Shown in pieces: positions 1 to 11,553 of a DNA stretch of 64,000 bases. A model generated the notes under the pieces. It ran no database searches and was not told the origin of the DNA. It saw only the letters and a program-made list of their open reading frames with translations. Numbering within the stretch: position 1 is the stretch's first letter; the number at the start of each line of letters is the position of its first letter. The translations under genes and the position numbers were made by a program. Origin of the DNA: Amoebidium appalachense (taxonomy: Eukaryota; Ichthyosporea); the NCBI GenBank assembly GCA_963693365.1, contig CAVNZM010000003.1, positions 5,456,001-5,520,000 on the forward strand, written 5' to 3'.

Positions 1-184
1 TGAACACAATCCACTTATCCAGGGAAGCCTTCGCTTTGGCTTCCTTGTCAAACACAATGGGGTCGACATCCGTTGGGTCGCGCTGGGACAGACACCTTGG
101 CTCAACAATCTTGGAAGGGCGCTTGATATCATCGAAGGAAAAATCAAAAATAGACCGAACCAACGTGGGAAGGTGGGACGCCAT
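1..184 (-). CDS. Partial coding exon, unrecognised protein
   Basis: Read on the minus strand, an uninterrupted frame of 61 codons runs from an ATG at 184-182 off the left edge of the window. The ATG directly follows a good splice acceptor (a T-rich stretch ending in GCAG), so it may be an internal codon rather than the start. The peptide begins MASHLPTLVRSIFDFSF and later has a Lys/Ala-rich helix-like stretch (DKEAKAKASLDKWIVF). I do not recognise a family. Codon usage looks coding and there is no repeat in it. It could be a gag-like or host protein, and the rest lies outside the window. Confidence 0.45.
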   Translation of the reverse strand, partial: MASHLPTLVRSIFDFSFDDIKRPSKIVEPRCLSQRDPTDVDPIVFDKEAKAKASLDKWIVF

Positions 185-249
185 CTGCAAAAAAAATAAA
201 AAAATGAATACGCTTAGTCACAACGCGATTATTATATTATCCGGAACAT

Positions 250-2475
250 CCACCCCCCAAGCGAATAATATATTCGCTTGGGGTTGTAATCTCGGTGCGA
301 GTGAATATTATATTCGCTCGCATCCTGATTATCCATCCCCCCAAGCGAATATAATATTCGCTCGCATGCTGATGATCCAACCCCAAGCGAATATAATATT
401 CGCTCGAATCCTGATGATCTAACCCCAAGCGAATATAATATTCGCTCGAATCCTGATGATCTAACCCCCAAGCGAATATAATATACGCTCGAATCCTGAT
501 GATCCAACCCCAAGCGAATATAATATTCGCTCGAATCCTGATGATCTAACCCCAAGCGAATATAATATTTGCTCCAATCGATCCGAGCGAATATTATATT
601 CGCGCGGATCTTGATTATCCAACCAATCGATCCGAGCGAATATTACATTCGCTTGGGGTTGTAATGTCGGTGCGAGTGAATATTATATTCGCTCGCATCC
701 TGATTATCCATCCCCCCAAGCGAATATAAAATTCGCTCGCATGCTGATGATCCAACCCCCAAGCGAATATAATATTCGCTCGAATCCTGATGATCCAACC
801 CCCAAGCGAATATAATATTCGCTCCAATCGATCCGAGCGAATATTATATTCGCGCGGATCTTGCAATCGATCCGAGCGAATATTATATTCGCTTGGGGTT
901 GTAATCAGGGTGCGAGCGAGTATTATATTCGCTCGCATTTATCCATCCCCCCAAGCGACTATAATATTCGCTCGGATCCTGATGATCCAACCCCAAGCGA
1001 ATATACTATTCGCTCGAATCCTGATGATCTAACCCCAAGCGAATATAATATTCGCTCGAATCCTGATGATCTAACCCCCAAGCGAATATAATATACGCTC
1101 GAATCCTGATGATCCAACCCCAAGCGAATATAATATTCGCTCGAATCCTGATGATCTAACCCCAAGCGAATATGATATTCGCTCCAATCGATCCGAGCGA
1201 ATATTATATTCGCGCGGATCATGATTATCCAACCAATCGATCCGAGCGAATATTACATTCGCTTGGGGTTGTAATGTCGGTGCGAGTGAATATTATATTC
1301 GCTCGCATCCTGATTATGCATCCCCCCAAGCGAATATAAAATTCGCTCGCATGCTGATGATCCAACCCCCAAGCGAATATAATATTCGCTCGAATCCTGA
1401 TGATCCAAACCCCAAGCGAATATAATATTCGCTCCAATCGATCCGAGCGAATATTATATTCGCGCGGATCTTGATTATCCAACCAATCGATCTGAGCGAA
1501 TGTTATATTCGCTTGGGGTTGTAATCAGGGTGCGAGCGAGTATTATATTCGCTCGCATCTATCCATCCCCCCAAGCGAATATAATATTCGCTCTGATCCT
1601 GATGATCCAACCCCCAAGCGAATATAATATTCGCTCGCATCCTCATTATCTACCCAATCGAACCGAGCGAATATTATATTCGCTTGGCGATAATATTCGC
1701 TCGCATTTATCCATCCCCCCAAGCGAATATTATATTCGCGCGGATCTTGATTATCCAACCAATCGATCCGAGCGAATATTATATTCGCTTGGGGGTTGTA
1801 ATCATGGAGCGAGCGAATGTTATATTCGCTCGCATCCTGATGATCCAACCCCCAAGCGAATATAATATTCGCTCGCATCCTGATGATCCAACCCCCAAGC
1901 GAATATACTATTCGCTCGAATCCTGATGATCTAACCCCAAGCGAATGTAATATTCGCTCCGATCGATCCGAGCGAATATTATATTCGCGCGGATCTTGAT
2001 TATCTAACCAATCGATCCGAGCGAATATTATATTCGGTTGGGGGTTGTAATCAGGGTGCGAGCGAATGTTATATTCGCTCGCATTTATCCATCCCCCCAA
2101 GCGAATATAATATTCGCTCGCATCCTGATGATCCAACCCCCAAGCGAATATAATATTCGCTTGAATCCTGATGATCCAACCCCCCAAGCGAATATAATAT
2201 TCGCTCGCATACACATTATCTAACCAATCGATCCGAGCGAATATTATATTCGCTTGGGGGGTTGTAATCAGGGTGCGAGCGAATATTAATAATATATTAT
2301 TATGTTATAATAACAATATAATATTAGATTCGCTCGCATCCTGACTATGCATCCGCCAGGCGAATATATATATATATATATATAAATCGCTTCTGAGTAT
2401 CCAACTCCCAAGCGAATATAATATTCGCTCGGATCCTGAGTATCCACCCGATCCAAGCGAATATTATACGCGAGT
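250..2475. repeat. Palindromic satellite array 1 (AGCGAATATAATATTCGCT core)
   Basis: Dozens of copies of a 19-bp palindrome, AGCGAATATAATATTCGCT (9-bp arms around one central base), are separated by spacers of about 15-30 bp such as CGAATCCTGATGATCCAACC or CCAATCGATCCG. The spacers occur in both orientations. A higher-order unit of about 610 bp is visible: the block at 631-720 recurs at 1241-1330 almost unchanged. At 2279-2335 and 2358-2390 the loop of the palindrome has expanded into AT-rich sequence while the arms are kept. ORFs over the array are translations of the repeat and are not genes. Confidence 0.9.
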
Positions 2476-2479
2476 ATCC

Positions 2480-3630
2480 AAAACATTCCTTGGGAGCAAC
2501 TATTAAATTCACTTGAACATAGGTAAAATGTGAGCGTGATTTAAAATTTAAATTTTTTTAAATGTTAATTTCTCTACAGTGATTGGTTTAATTATCGAAT
2601 GCTGTTCGCTACACCAATCGTTTCTATAATCTATGTTTTATGTTTTTTCGCTCGATCTGGAACCCAATCATATTTGACCTTCTCATTCGTTGTCACGTGC
2701 TCATCTGATAACAGGAATAAATTACTATACCGGTAGCTTCGCACATCTTCCCTTGTTACTCAGTACATCATTGCATGACGTTGGTATTAAGCTTTTAATT
2801 TGTATAGCAAATTTCTGTTGTTTACGCAGCGAGGCAGAGCAAGAGACAGCTTGCAATATACAAAGCACGGCTTAGTGGATTAATAGCATCTTAACATCAC
2901 ACCTGCTGTATTCTTCGCTGATTCATGTTTGTTCTGCTCTGTTCTTTCTGATGTGATTGCCATTTCATAAAGTATGGCGTAATGTTGTATCATGCAGCAT
3001 GCAGAATGGCGGGTACTAAACTCGAGTCAGAAAGGTGCTTTGATCATGTGCACTGCAGCCTAGATGTACAATACGCTACAATGGAAACAATTGGACCCAA
3101 AATAACCTGAATCAACCATGGTTCAGTGCAGTCCAGGCAATCGCCTTCTTCAACGTAAAGCTGGAACCACATCAGGGTAAGTTTTTCATGAAAAGAATGA
3201 AAACATGAACACTGGAAAGGATAACCGTGCACAATGACTCTACGGAGACAAAAGCTTACCTTACATAAGTGAAGCGTTGACCAGCGCACACAGGGACCTT
3301 GATGTATTACAAAGCTGATCACAAAGACAACTCGCGATGATGTCGACCGAACAGTTAAGTGGGAAACAAAAAAAAAAAAAAAAAAAAAAAAATTGTACAC
3401 CGCGCGAGTTCGGATTACTGGGTTACTGGGAAAGGATCTGGCGGTTGACATCATTCATTCATATACTACCCATTTTAACGCCCGCATGGCGTTTGCCGAT
3501 TGATTGTCAGAGGCGGCAAAATCGTATTTGTTTTAAGTTTTTAAATTTAGTATAAATTCGATCCAACCAATGAAAATTGTTAACACGAAGGCGATTTATA
3601 TAATGTTTTAAACGCTAATATCTAACCTGA
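2480..3630. other. Unique spacer between the two palindrome arrays; no gene seen
   Basis: About 1.1 kb of mostly AT-rich unique sequence, with a poly-A run of about 23 at 3369-3391. Short ORFs on both strands show no recognisable domain, and I see no convincing splice pair. Nothing supports a gene here. Confidence 0.6.
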
Positions 3631-3632
3631 TT

Positions 3633-4945
3633 TTGAGCGCATATTATATTCCCATCCTCAAGCGCATATTATATTCGCTTGACGCCACCTGTGCACGAGC
3701 CATCCTGAAGCGCATATTATATTCGCTTGACGCATGCCATGCTCCTGCCATCCTGAAGCGCATATTATATTCGCTTGACGCATGCCATGCTCCTGCCATC
3801 CTGAAGCGCATATTATATTCGCTTGACGCATGCCATTGGTCATGCCATCCTGAAGCGCATATTAAATTCGCTTGACGCATGCCATGCTCCTGCCATCCTG
3901 AAGCGCATATTATATTCGCTTGACGCATGCCATTGGTCATGCCATCCTGAAGCGCATATTAAATTCGCTTGACGCATGCCATGCTCATGCCATCCTGAAG
4001 CGCATATTAGATTCGCTTGACGCCACCTATGCACGTGCCATCCTGAAGCGCATGTTATATTCGCTTGACGCATGCCATGCTCATGCCATCCTGAAGCGCA
4101 TAATTATTATTATATTCGCTTGACGCATGCTATTGGTCATGCCATCCTGAAGCGCATATTATATTCGCTTGACGCATGCCATTGGTCATGCCATCCTGAA
4201 GCGCATATTAAATTCGCTTGACGCATGCCATGCTCCTGCCATCCTGAAGCGCATATTATATTCGCTTGACGCATGCCATTGGTCATGCCATCCTGAAGCG
4301 CATATTAAATTCGCTTGACGCATGCCATGCTCATGCCATCCTGAAGCTGCGCATATTAGATTCGCTTGACGCCACCTATGCACGTGCCATCCTGAAGCGC
4401 ATGTTATATTCGCTTGACGCATGCCATGCTCATGCCATCCTGAAGCGCATATTATATTCGCTTGACGCATGCTATTGGTCATGCCATCCTGAAGCGCATA
4501 TTATATTCGCTTGACGCATGCCATTGGTCATGCCATCCTGAAGCGCATATTATATTCGCTTGACGCATGCCATTGGTCATGCCATCCTCAAGCGCATATT
4601 AAATTCGCTTGACGCATGCCATGCTCATGCCATCCTGAAGCGCATATTAGATTCGCTTGACGCCACCTATGCACGTGCCATCCTGAAGTGCATATTATAT
4701 TCGCTTGACGCATGCCATGCTCATGCCATCCTGAAGCGCATATTATATTCGCTTGACGCATGCCATTGGTCAAGCCATCCTCGCGCGCATGTTATATTCG
4801 CTTGACGCATGCCACTGGTCATGCCATCCTGAAGCGCATTTTATATTCACTTGACGTTGCTATGCACGTGCCATCCTGAAGCGCATATTATATTCGCTTG
4901 ACGTTGCTATGCACGTGCCATCCTGATGCGATTGACGCTTGTCAT
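3633..4945. repeat. Palindromic satellite array 2 (48-bp unit, AGCGCATATTATATTCGCT core)
   Basis: About 27 tandem units of roughly 48 bp. Each contains a near-palindrome, AGCGCATATTATATTCGCT, followed by a spacer of the type TTGACGCATGCCATGCTCAT. Spacers come in at least three variants (CATGCTC, CATTGGTC and CACCTATGCACG). A multi-unit block recurs at about 3955, 4301 and 4595. The core is the same as in array 1 except for one arm mismatch, but the spacers are unrelated. One copy near 4098 has an expanded loop (ATTATTATTA). Confidence 0.9.
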
Positions 4946-5056
4946 GACATATGGATATCATGATGGTTATGATAATAATGTTGCGTTGGAGTGTGCATGC
5001 TTTCTTTTCACATGTTTGGTGTGTGCATATCTTAACCAGGCTTTACCTTGTTACAG

Positions 5057-7796
5057 GGATTGTCTTCCATAATCCCGACGGAAACGACTTGTTCGTGAAT
5101 GCCCTGGGTAACGTCAACTTTGGATACATTGGTGCCTTGGTTGCCATGAAGGTGGTTGACGGCCCTGGTTGTGGAGTTAAGTTCAAAAATACTGCCCACG
5201 AAGACTATGTCAAGCAAGAGGTGGCTGTGTTGGCATGGCTTTGCGATAGGGCGTATGCCCTTTTTTTCGACAACAGATCGGCCAAATCAGCTATTCGCCG
5301 GAAGTGCAGCAAAGGCTTCCATTTCCAATGCCAAGAAGGCGCTGTCTTCTATTCAGGGTATGTGTATGTCTTTGTGTTATATACATGTACACTTAAAATT
5401 CGATTCTAATAGTCCGTTCTCCAGGTCAGACCGTCGACGGCTCACGAAATCATTGGGAAAGAAGTCGCCACCTCGCCGTGTCCTGTTTTTTTCACAGGTC
5501 ATGGAACGCCTTGCGGAGTGTCATACCGGCGGGGGTTTGGGGCATGTTGGACGGGATGCGATGATGGCGGACTTCCATCGCAAGTACTTTGTGTTTTGCA
5601 ACGCAAAGACGCTAGTGTCCGCCTACATTAGTCGGTGCTTCTCGTGCACCGCGCACTCCACAACCCTGGGCCCAACAACCAGAAAAGTGATCGTGGCTAA
5701 TCTGCCTGGACATATTGTAAGTCTGTCATTGATACCATCACTTAATTTTCGTCTTGTCATAGCACGGTTTTAGATGACACATGCATGCTTGTGTGAAACG
5801 CATATGTACTCAATGTTTTATCCGTATGATTCCGTGCTCAGGCCATGCCTCAAGCCATTATTAGATTCCCTTGACCCTTGCCGTGCTCATGCCATCCTGA
5901 AGGGAATACTATATTCCCTTGCCGCTTGTTCCCTTGCCACTTGCTCCCTTATGCTTCTTTGATACCAAATTGAGACCCACCTGGCTCTTCTGACTGTTTC
6001 ATGTCAGGTGGTAATGGATTTTTCTTGTTATTGGGCAAAGAGGCTACCATGAAAGACCCCGTTACTGGCTTCACCAAGATGAGCCTTGCGACAGACCACC
6101 TTTCAAAGTTCACTGTGGGGATTCCCACTGCATCCGAGGACTCCAACACCGCCATCCGAACTTTGCAGGCCATGATGAAGGTGACCCCGGTTAGGGAGGT
6201 TTGGGTTGACGGCGGTGGTGCTTATGTCAGCAACGAATTTCGCGCGTTTTGCGATGAGAACAACAATGATTTCGTTCCGGCAACGCAGTACCACCCTCAA
6301 ACTAAGGGCGTAGTGGAGCGTATCCATCGAACCATCAGGAAACTGTTGGCATCCGCGATGCTGGCAGGCAGGGATGTCAAGGAGGGGTACACTCTTCCTG
6401 GGCGACTGTTTGATCAGGTGTTGCATCAATATAACACAAAGTATCATTCGGTTCTGAAGGCGACCCCATGCGAGGTTATGATGGGTCGTGAATCAGGTTC
6501 TGTCCGCGCCATGGGCAGGGATCACCATAACCGTCTACTGGCGGAGATGAGACGGAATATCATTCGGAGCGGTTCCAGGTTCCACAAGGATACCACGGTC
6601 AAGCTACCAGAATTGTCCGTCGGTGATTACGTTATCGTCAACACCGGTGTGAGGGATTGCACCAAGGCGCGTAGTACCCTCAGACCGGTGTGGGGGGCAT
6701 ATGTGTGTGAGGTGAAGGCACAGAGATCTCCATTCACATACACGGTGGAGATTCTGGCCTCAAAGGCCAAACATCCGGGTTCCACCATTGTTGCTGGATC
6801 CACGACGGTCTTCCACATCAGGTAATGTTTCAGGCCTGGCCTTGAATGTGCGTCTGCTATTATGGCAGGATCATCTTTTTTGCTTTGCCGTATAACATAC
6901 TGTCAACAGCATAGTTCACTGATGGGATTTTATGCAGAGACATCAAGCCGGTTCCATCCAGCTTCAGACCCGACGACATGGAGCGGTACCTCGTCCATAC
7001 AATCGGCGACCCGACATATGTTGTTGATTGCGTGTTCGGTCGCAGAACCATTGTAGATGACAAAGGGGACTTGTACGACCAGGTTTTAGTTAAATGGCGT
7101 GGATTTCCCTTTTCCCAATGTACTTGGGAGGATCCTGGTGAAGTTATGCCCCCCAACACAGGGGCACCCACTTGCGATGAACAAGATGTGGATGGCAACG
7201 ACATTCCATTAGCATTACGTGGTCTGAAAGATTTCAGTAGCTACACGGATGCAAAAATGGAAACGGTCCTTCGTACACTGGATGCCAATGGCGGGTTGGA
7301 CGACACGGACTTTGCAAATGGTAGTGTTCCAGTTGCCACCATGTTTACCACTGTGACATCCAATCAACGTAAGCCCGTGCGTCCATCAAAACCGACACTG
7401 TCGCACCCGGCAGGTACACCAGTGCGCTCTGAGCCAGAACACAACACAGGGTCGTCGGATCCAGCTTCGCCAATTTCGTCGTCGAGTTTTACCAGTGCAG
7501 GTGACGGCGCCCCGTCACAAGTACCACTTTCTTCGGCAATGGCACAACCGCCCCATAAGCGTGCCAAGGTGACACTGGAGCCCGAGGTAACTGACTTAAC
7601 GTCGTATACAATTGCAACCCTTGCCCCACTGTGCCCATCCCCGTCTCTCTCCGGTCAAAATAGCCCGGGAATGTCAGTGAGTCTGTGTTTACACACTACA
7701 GCAACAGCGCAGACCCAGTTTATGACGTCACCCCCGTGCCGATGGATGCTTTCTCATTCAACAGCACCCACCAGTGTCGCCGGTCCCATCAACTAA
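5057..7796 (+). pseudogene. Ty3/gypsy-type integrase with chromodomain, intron-containing, frameshifted
   Basis: Four exons can be joined by phase: 5057-5357, 5425-5716, 6008-6821 and 6938 onward. Exon 2 carries the integrase zinc-binding HHCC motif (HTGGGLGHVG, then CFSCTAHS). Exon 3 carries the RNase-H-fold catalytic core, with Asp in VVMDF, Asp in WVDGGGAY and Glu in VVERIHR. Exon 4 begins with a chromodomain (YVVDCVFGRR, VLVKWRGFPFSQCTWEDP), as in chromoviruses that target modified histones. Between 6008 and 6050 the frame shifts: the VVMDF frame stops at 6050 and the rest of the core is in another frame, so about one base is missing. No reverse transcriptase, protease or LTR is visible upstream. 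This is either an intron-bearing integrase-derived host gene or a decayed element. Confidence 0.75.
5835..5935. repeat. Diverged palindrome unit inside an integrase intron
   Basis: Within the intron between 5716 and 6008 lies a copy of the array-2 unit (spacer TGCTCATGCCATCCTGA). Its palindrome reads AAGGGAATACTATATTCCCT instead of AGCGAATAT...ATATTCGCT. Both arms changed together, so the inverted symmetry is kept. Confidence 0.7.
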
Positions 7797-7951
7797 TGAT
7801 TGCAACCCTTGCCCCACTGTGCCCATCCCCGTCTCTCTCCGGTCAAAATAGCCCGGGAATGTCAGTGAGTCTGTGTTTACACACTACAGCAACAGCGCAG
7901 ACCCAGTTTATGACGTCACCCCCGTGCCGATGGATGCTTTCTCATTCAACA
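7611..7951 (+). repeat. 188-bp direct tandem duplication
   Basis: Sequence 7611-7763 is repeated almost exactly at 7799-7951, starting ATTGCAACCCTTGCCCCACT. The period of 188 bp is not a multiple of three. The duplication straddles the end of the chromodomain frame and the beginning of the protease-like frame, so it separates the two ORFs. It also duplicates a short GTGAGT...CTACAG segment that could act as splice sites. Confidence 0.85.
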
Positions 7952-9042
7952 GCAACGCCACCTTTAGTTTCCGTCCAAGATTTTCATGGGAAATGAATTT
8001 CTGTTTCATCATCACCGTATTGGACGGATTAAACTGTGGGCTGATAAAATCCAACGTGCCACCTTTACATCTTAAGCCAACCGGACTGGACGTTTGGGAC
8101 CGGATGATTGCTGCCTTAAAGCACCGCGAGAAGCATACAGCAAATATCCGGGCCATTGCTCATCGATTGGCACGGGTGTGGAAGGTAACACGATACAGGA
8201 TTGGGGACATAAGTTCAACGGACAAGTTGTTTGACGCGCTTCAATGTGACATTAGCGGTTCGGATTACCTCACGGGTGTCCCGCTGGATGGGTCTAGTCG
8301 TCCGCTATTCCGAGACAACGTGGTACCCCCTCACATGACAATCATAACCGCTACATGCGTTAAATGCACTGGCGTGTGTACGCGTGTGTTGTGTTCCATC
8401 GATGCCGAGCTTCGCACCCGACGTCGCCGTGAAAGGATGGACCACAAGGAGATTTACATTGTCAATCCCATAGAAAACATAGCGGGTACCCACTTCTTCG
8501 ATGGCGACTGCACTGAATATGGCAGGGAATTTCAAAGCCCAACCTCGGTTTGCACAACGTGCAATTCCAAGGGTACGGTGCGGGGCAACGTTTTAATACT
8601 TCCTAGAATTCTCTTCGTCCACATGTCAGTGCAATCCGTGCCGCCTGTTCATGTCATGAATTGCGTAAACTTTATGGGGCGCCAATACCATCTTGCCTAC
8701 ATTGGTTTTCACAAACCAGGACACTTTTTCGGTGTGGCACCCGCATTCACATGGAAAAACGGGAGACCATATCATCTCCACTGCGACGGTTTCGGTATGA
8801 CCACGGAAAAACCAGACACTGAGCTATGGGAGAGCAACACGGGACCTACCAATGTCTCTGTCCAAATGTCTCGGGAAGGTGGCGAGTGCGAAGGCTGGTG
8901 CCCATTATATGTTAAGTTGAATTGGGCACGCATTAAGGATGTGCATCTCAACTTCATGGTGTCTGTGCCCGCGCAGGAACCACTGTTAGGCGTGGGCTCC
9001 CGCAAACTGACGTATGCTAAGTCAACTGTGGATGTAGTGTAG
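7873..9042 (+). CDS. Probable ubiquitin-specific protease-like (C19-type) protein
   Basis: The ORF ends at TAG 9040-9042; its true 5' end is unclear because it starts inside the 188-bp duplication. The features match the layout of deubiquitinating cysteine proteases. A Cys box, NFCFIITVLDGL, resembles the family N-x-C-Y/F-x-N-S-V-L-Q pattern. A four-cysteine zinc-finger-like insert follows (CVKCTGVC, CTTCN). A His box reads YHLAYIGFHKPGHFFG, and a final Asp lies in HLHCDGFG. These enzymes cleave ubiquitin from proteins. The position directly downstream of the integrase-chromodomain frame suggests it is part of the same element or gene. The assignment is from motif spacing only, and the residue expected to be Asn in the Cys box is Ile. 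Confidence 0.5.
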   Translation: MFTHYSNSADPVYDVTPVPMDAFSFNSNATFSFRPRFSWEMNFCFIITVLDGLNCGLIKSNVPPLHLKPTGLDVWDRMIAALKHREKHTANIRAIAHRLARVWKVTRYRIGDISSTDKLFDALQCDISGSDYLTGVPLDGSSRPLFRDNVVPPHMTIITATCVKCTGVCTRVLCSIDAELRTRRRRERMDHKEIYIVNPIENIAGTHFFDGDCTEYGREFQSPTSVCTTCNSKGTVRGNVLILPRILFVHMSVQSVPPVHVMNCVNFMGRQYHLAYIGFHKPGHFFGVAPAFTWKNGRPYHLHCDGFGMTTEKPDTELWESNTGPTNVSVQMSREGGECEGWCPLYVKLNWARIKDVHLNFMVSVPAQEPLLGVGSRKLTYAKSTVDVV

Positions 9043-9060
9043 ACGACCTTGTGGATATCG

Positions 9061-9094
<34 letters not shown>

Positions 9095-10740
9095 GGGGGC
9101 TTTTTTTTTTTTTTTTGCTGCCAACATGCCATTATCGTTTGAACTGGAATGAAGGACATAATGCCTGCTCGTATTTAAATACACCATGAATGTGCTGGTT
9201 GCATGCTGTCTGGATTTATTTCATGTAGGTGTATAAGTATAAGATCAAGATTGAAAATTATGCATAGAAGATGATTTACGAATATAACATTGAATTGGCT
9301 GCTGTGTATGGTTCTTTAACGTAGTGACAACTAAAACATACAAAATATATATGCTGTCCGCCGGCGGGGGGGTTTTATTCCATGTGAGCGGTACTTAGTC
9401 TATGTGAACCCAATTTAACATTGTGACGTAAGAATGATTAAGAATACAAGACGATTACGACTATATTATAATGGTGTATTATGGATTCTGTAACGTGTAA
9501 ATGCAATGGCGATAAATACATACAAACCACATGATACTACACCATTTGCAACGAGTTGGTAAAATCCTGCTGTCAGTGGCCATGATTTCTTTTCGACCAA
9601 CACACAAAGCTACAAGCTCAGGACACTTTAATGATTATACCACAACCCCCCCCCCCCCCCCCCTCTGGTCCCCCCCCCCGAACACATCATTTGCACCAAG
9701 AGGATAAAAAACTGGTAACAGTAGACATGATTTTTATACCACAACCCCCCCCCCCCCCCCTGGTCCCCCCCCCCCCCCCCCCCCCCCCGAACACATCATT
9801 TGCACCAAGAGGATAAAAAACTGGTAACAGTAGACATGATTTTTTTCCCAACACATGTCATAAGCTAAGGTCACGACAATGATTGTTTATTATGCACACA
9901 CAGTTTCTCCCACAACGTCATACAAACCTACCGACCCCCCCATGTCACCCAGGGTAGTAGGGGGGAGGGGGGGGGGGGTGCATTTTGGCCTGCCCGATAT
10001 TCCCCCTAGACCAGTCAAATTTGACGACCTGGATTTTAATTAGAGATGACGACACTTTGGCCTGGACGACACTTTGGCCTGCAACACCCCCCCCCCCCCC
10101 CCCCCCCCGTATCTCTCTCTCTCCCTTGTTTCTGTGTGCACAGATATCTGTAGATCTGTGCACACCTGGCTCTCTTGCCTGATAGAACTTATTGTATTTT
10201 ATTTCTGTTTGCTCTCCTCTGTTTATCTGAGAGGTAGCGTGATTGGCTAGCTACATTCGTAGTCTTTGTTTTATTTCAAAGTGGCTTAGTTTTAGTTCTC
10301 AATAGGATGACTCGCCAATAGTCGCGAGCGAGTACATCTATAGATCGTGTTGTGCATTCCTGTCTATTAATATACGTGTTGTGATTGGACACAATAGAGA
10401 TGTATGGAATTCGGTTTATTGTAATGTGTCTTCACTTTGAGAGTGTCGACTATTAGGAAATATTTTTTTTTAAATGAGTTTCTTTATAGAGACGAGTATA
10501 AATATATATGTGCATTAATAGTGTAAGATATATAATTACTTAATTTATTTAACTTACGGTAAGAGTTTCTAAACTTTAGTTAGGTCGGAAGTTGGAATGT
10601 GTATGCTCTGTCGGAATGTGTTTTTCTATCATCTGATAGAACCGATTGGTTCTCCCCCTTTAGTTGAGATAAGATGATAAGTCGCAAGTAGAAAAAGAAC
10701 CGAGAGCACAATAAAGGATCAGTTGTTGTTTGAAATCTTT
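9043..10740. other. Non-coding stretch with T, C and G homopolymers
   Basis: It holds a T33-G6-T-rich block at 9063-9117, C- and G-rich tracts at 9645-9790 and 9957-9980, and a C run at 10086-10108. The rest is AT-rich and I see no gene in it. Confidence 0.6.
9630..9845. repeat. Two tandem copies of a roughly 100-bp unit with poly-C
   Basis: The block ACCACAACCCCC...TGGTCCCCC...GAACACATCATTTGCACC...GTAGACATGATTTTT occurs twice in a row. The copies differ mainly in poly-C length. Confidence 0.8.
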
Positions 10741-10742
10741 CA

Positions 10743-11240
10743 ATGTGTCGTGAACAACTCCGATTGCCCTCTCTTTATGGTGTTGGTCGTGTTTTACATG
10801 ACACCTCTGTGCACTCTGCTCCCTTAGACCCGTACAAAACAACACTGACAGAGGAGGAATTAAAAGGCGGAGAATATATCGGGGTGACAAGGGATATGAG
10901 AAGAAAACTACCATATGTCGTCAATGTGAGTGCTGGTAGATTTTTTCATGACGTAAAACTTCAAGCGGACGTGTGGGAACTGCATAAGCAACCCCTTAAA
11001 AAACCTCGTGTCGGGTGTTTTCCGACAGCGATCGAGGCAGCACAGGCATACGATATTTATGTTTTGGGCCAGTGGGCAAAGGCGCTGGAGCCAAAAGGGC
11101 CTCTGCCCCCAACCAACTTTAGCCCCACGAGGCACGGGTACAGTCTGATGGATCCACCAATAGCAGCATACAGGGTGAGATCAATCGAATCAGATCAGCT
11201 TAGTACACCTAGAGAGAGAGGACACCCACCCACTAAATAG
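10743..11240 (+). CDS. AP2/ERF-like domain protein fragment
   Basis: A single ORF of 165 codons from ATG 10743. Residues from about 40 onward resemble an AP2 DNA-binding domain: a YIGVTRD start (compare YRGVR), a hydrophobic middle, then GCFPTAIEAAQAYDIYVLG, which fits the family FxTxEEAAxAYDxAA helix. A conserved tail, GPLPPTNFSPTRHGYSL, follows. It is closely related to the third domain of the minus-strand locus at 14,607-15,582 but lacks its two upstream domains. AP2 proteins are usually transcription factors. It could be one exon of a longer gene or a partial duplicate. No partner exon is obvious. Confidence 0.55.
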   Translation: MCREQLRLPSLYGVGRVLHDTSVHSAPLDPYKTTLTEEELKGGEYIGVTRDMRRKLPYVVNVSAGRFFHDVKLQADVWELHKQPLKKPRVGCFPTAIEAAQAYDIYVLGQWAKALEPKGPLPPTNFSPTRHGYSLMDPPIAAYRVRSIESDQLSTPRERGHPPTK

Positions 11241-11515
11241 TGCGAACCGCCTGATGCAATACCTTCAATATTCACACAGCTATGTGATTTATAGACACTC
11301 ACTGGTGCCAGACACCAGTACCGGTGCTCACACACTTTGCTACTGAAAATCCATACATATATAGTAGAAACTCGGTTCGTCGAAATCAAATTTGCAGGAT
11401 CGATTAACAGCGCTGAAATAAAAAAGATACCTTCTTCTCACAATCCCCTGGCCCCTCTCTCTCTCTATCCGGCCCTCCTCCCCCCTCCCCACCCCCCACC
11501 CTCCCTTCCCTCCCC

Positions 11516-11553
<38 letters not shown>

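Noticed and set aside
250-4945. CRISPR-like array of repeats and spacers
   Set aside because: The repeats are palindromic, the spacers are themselves repeated and in both orientations, there is no cas gene, and the genome is eukaryotic. Satellite DNA is the better reading.
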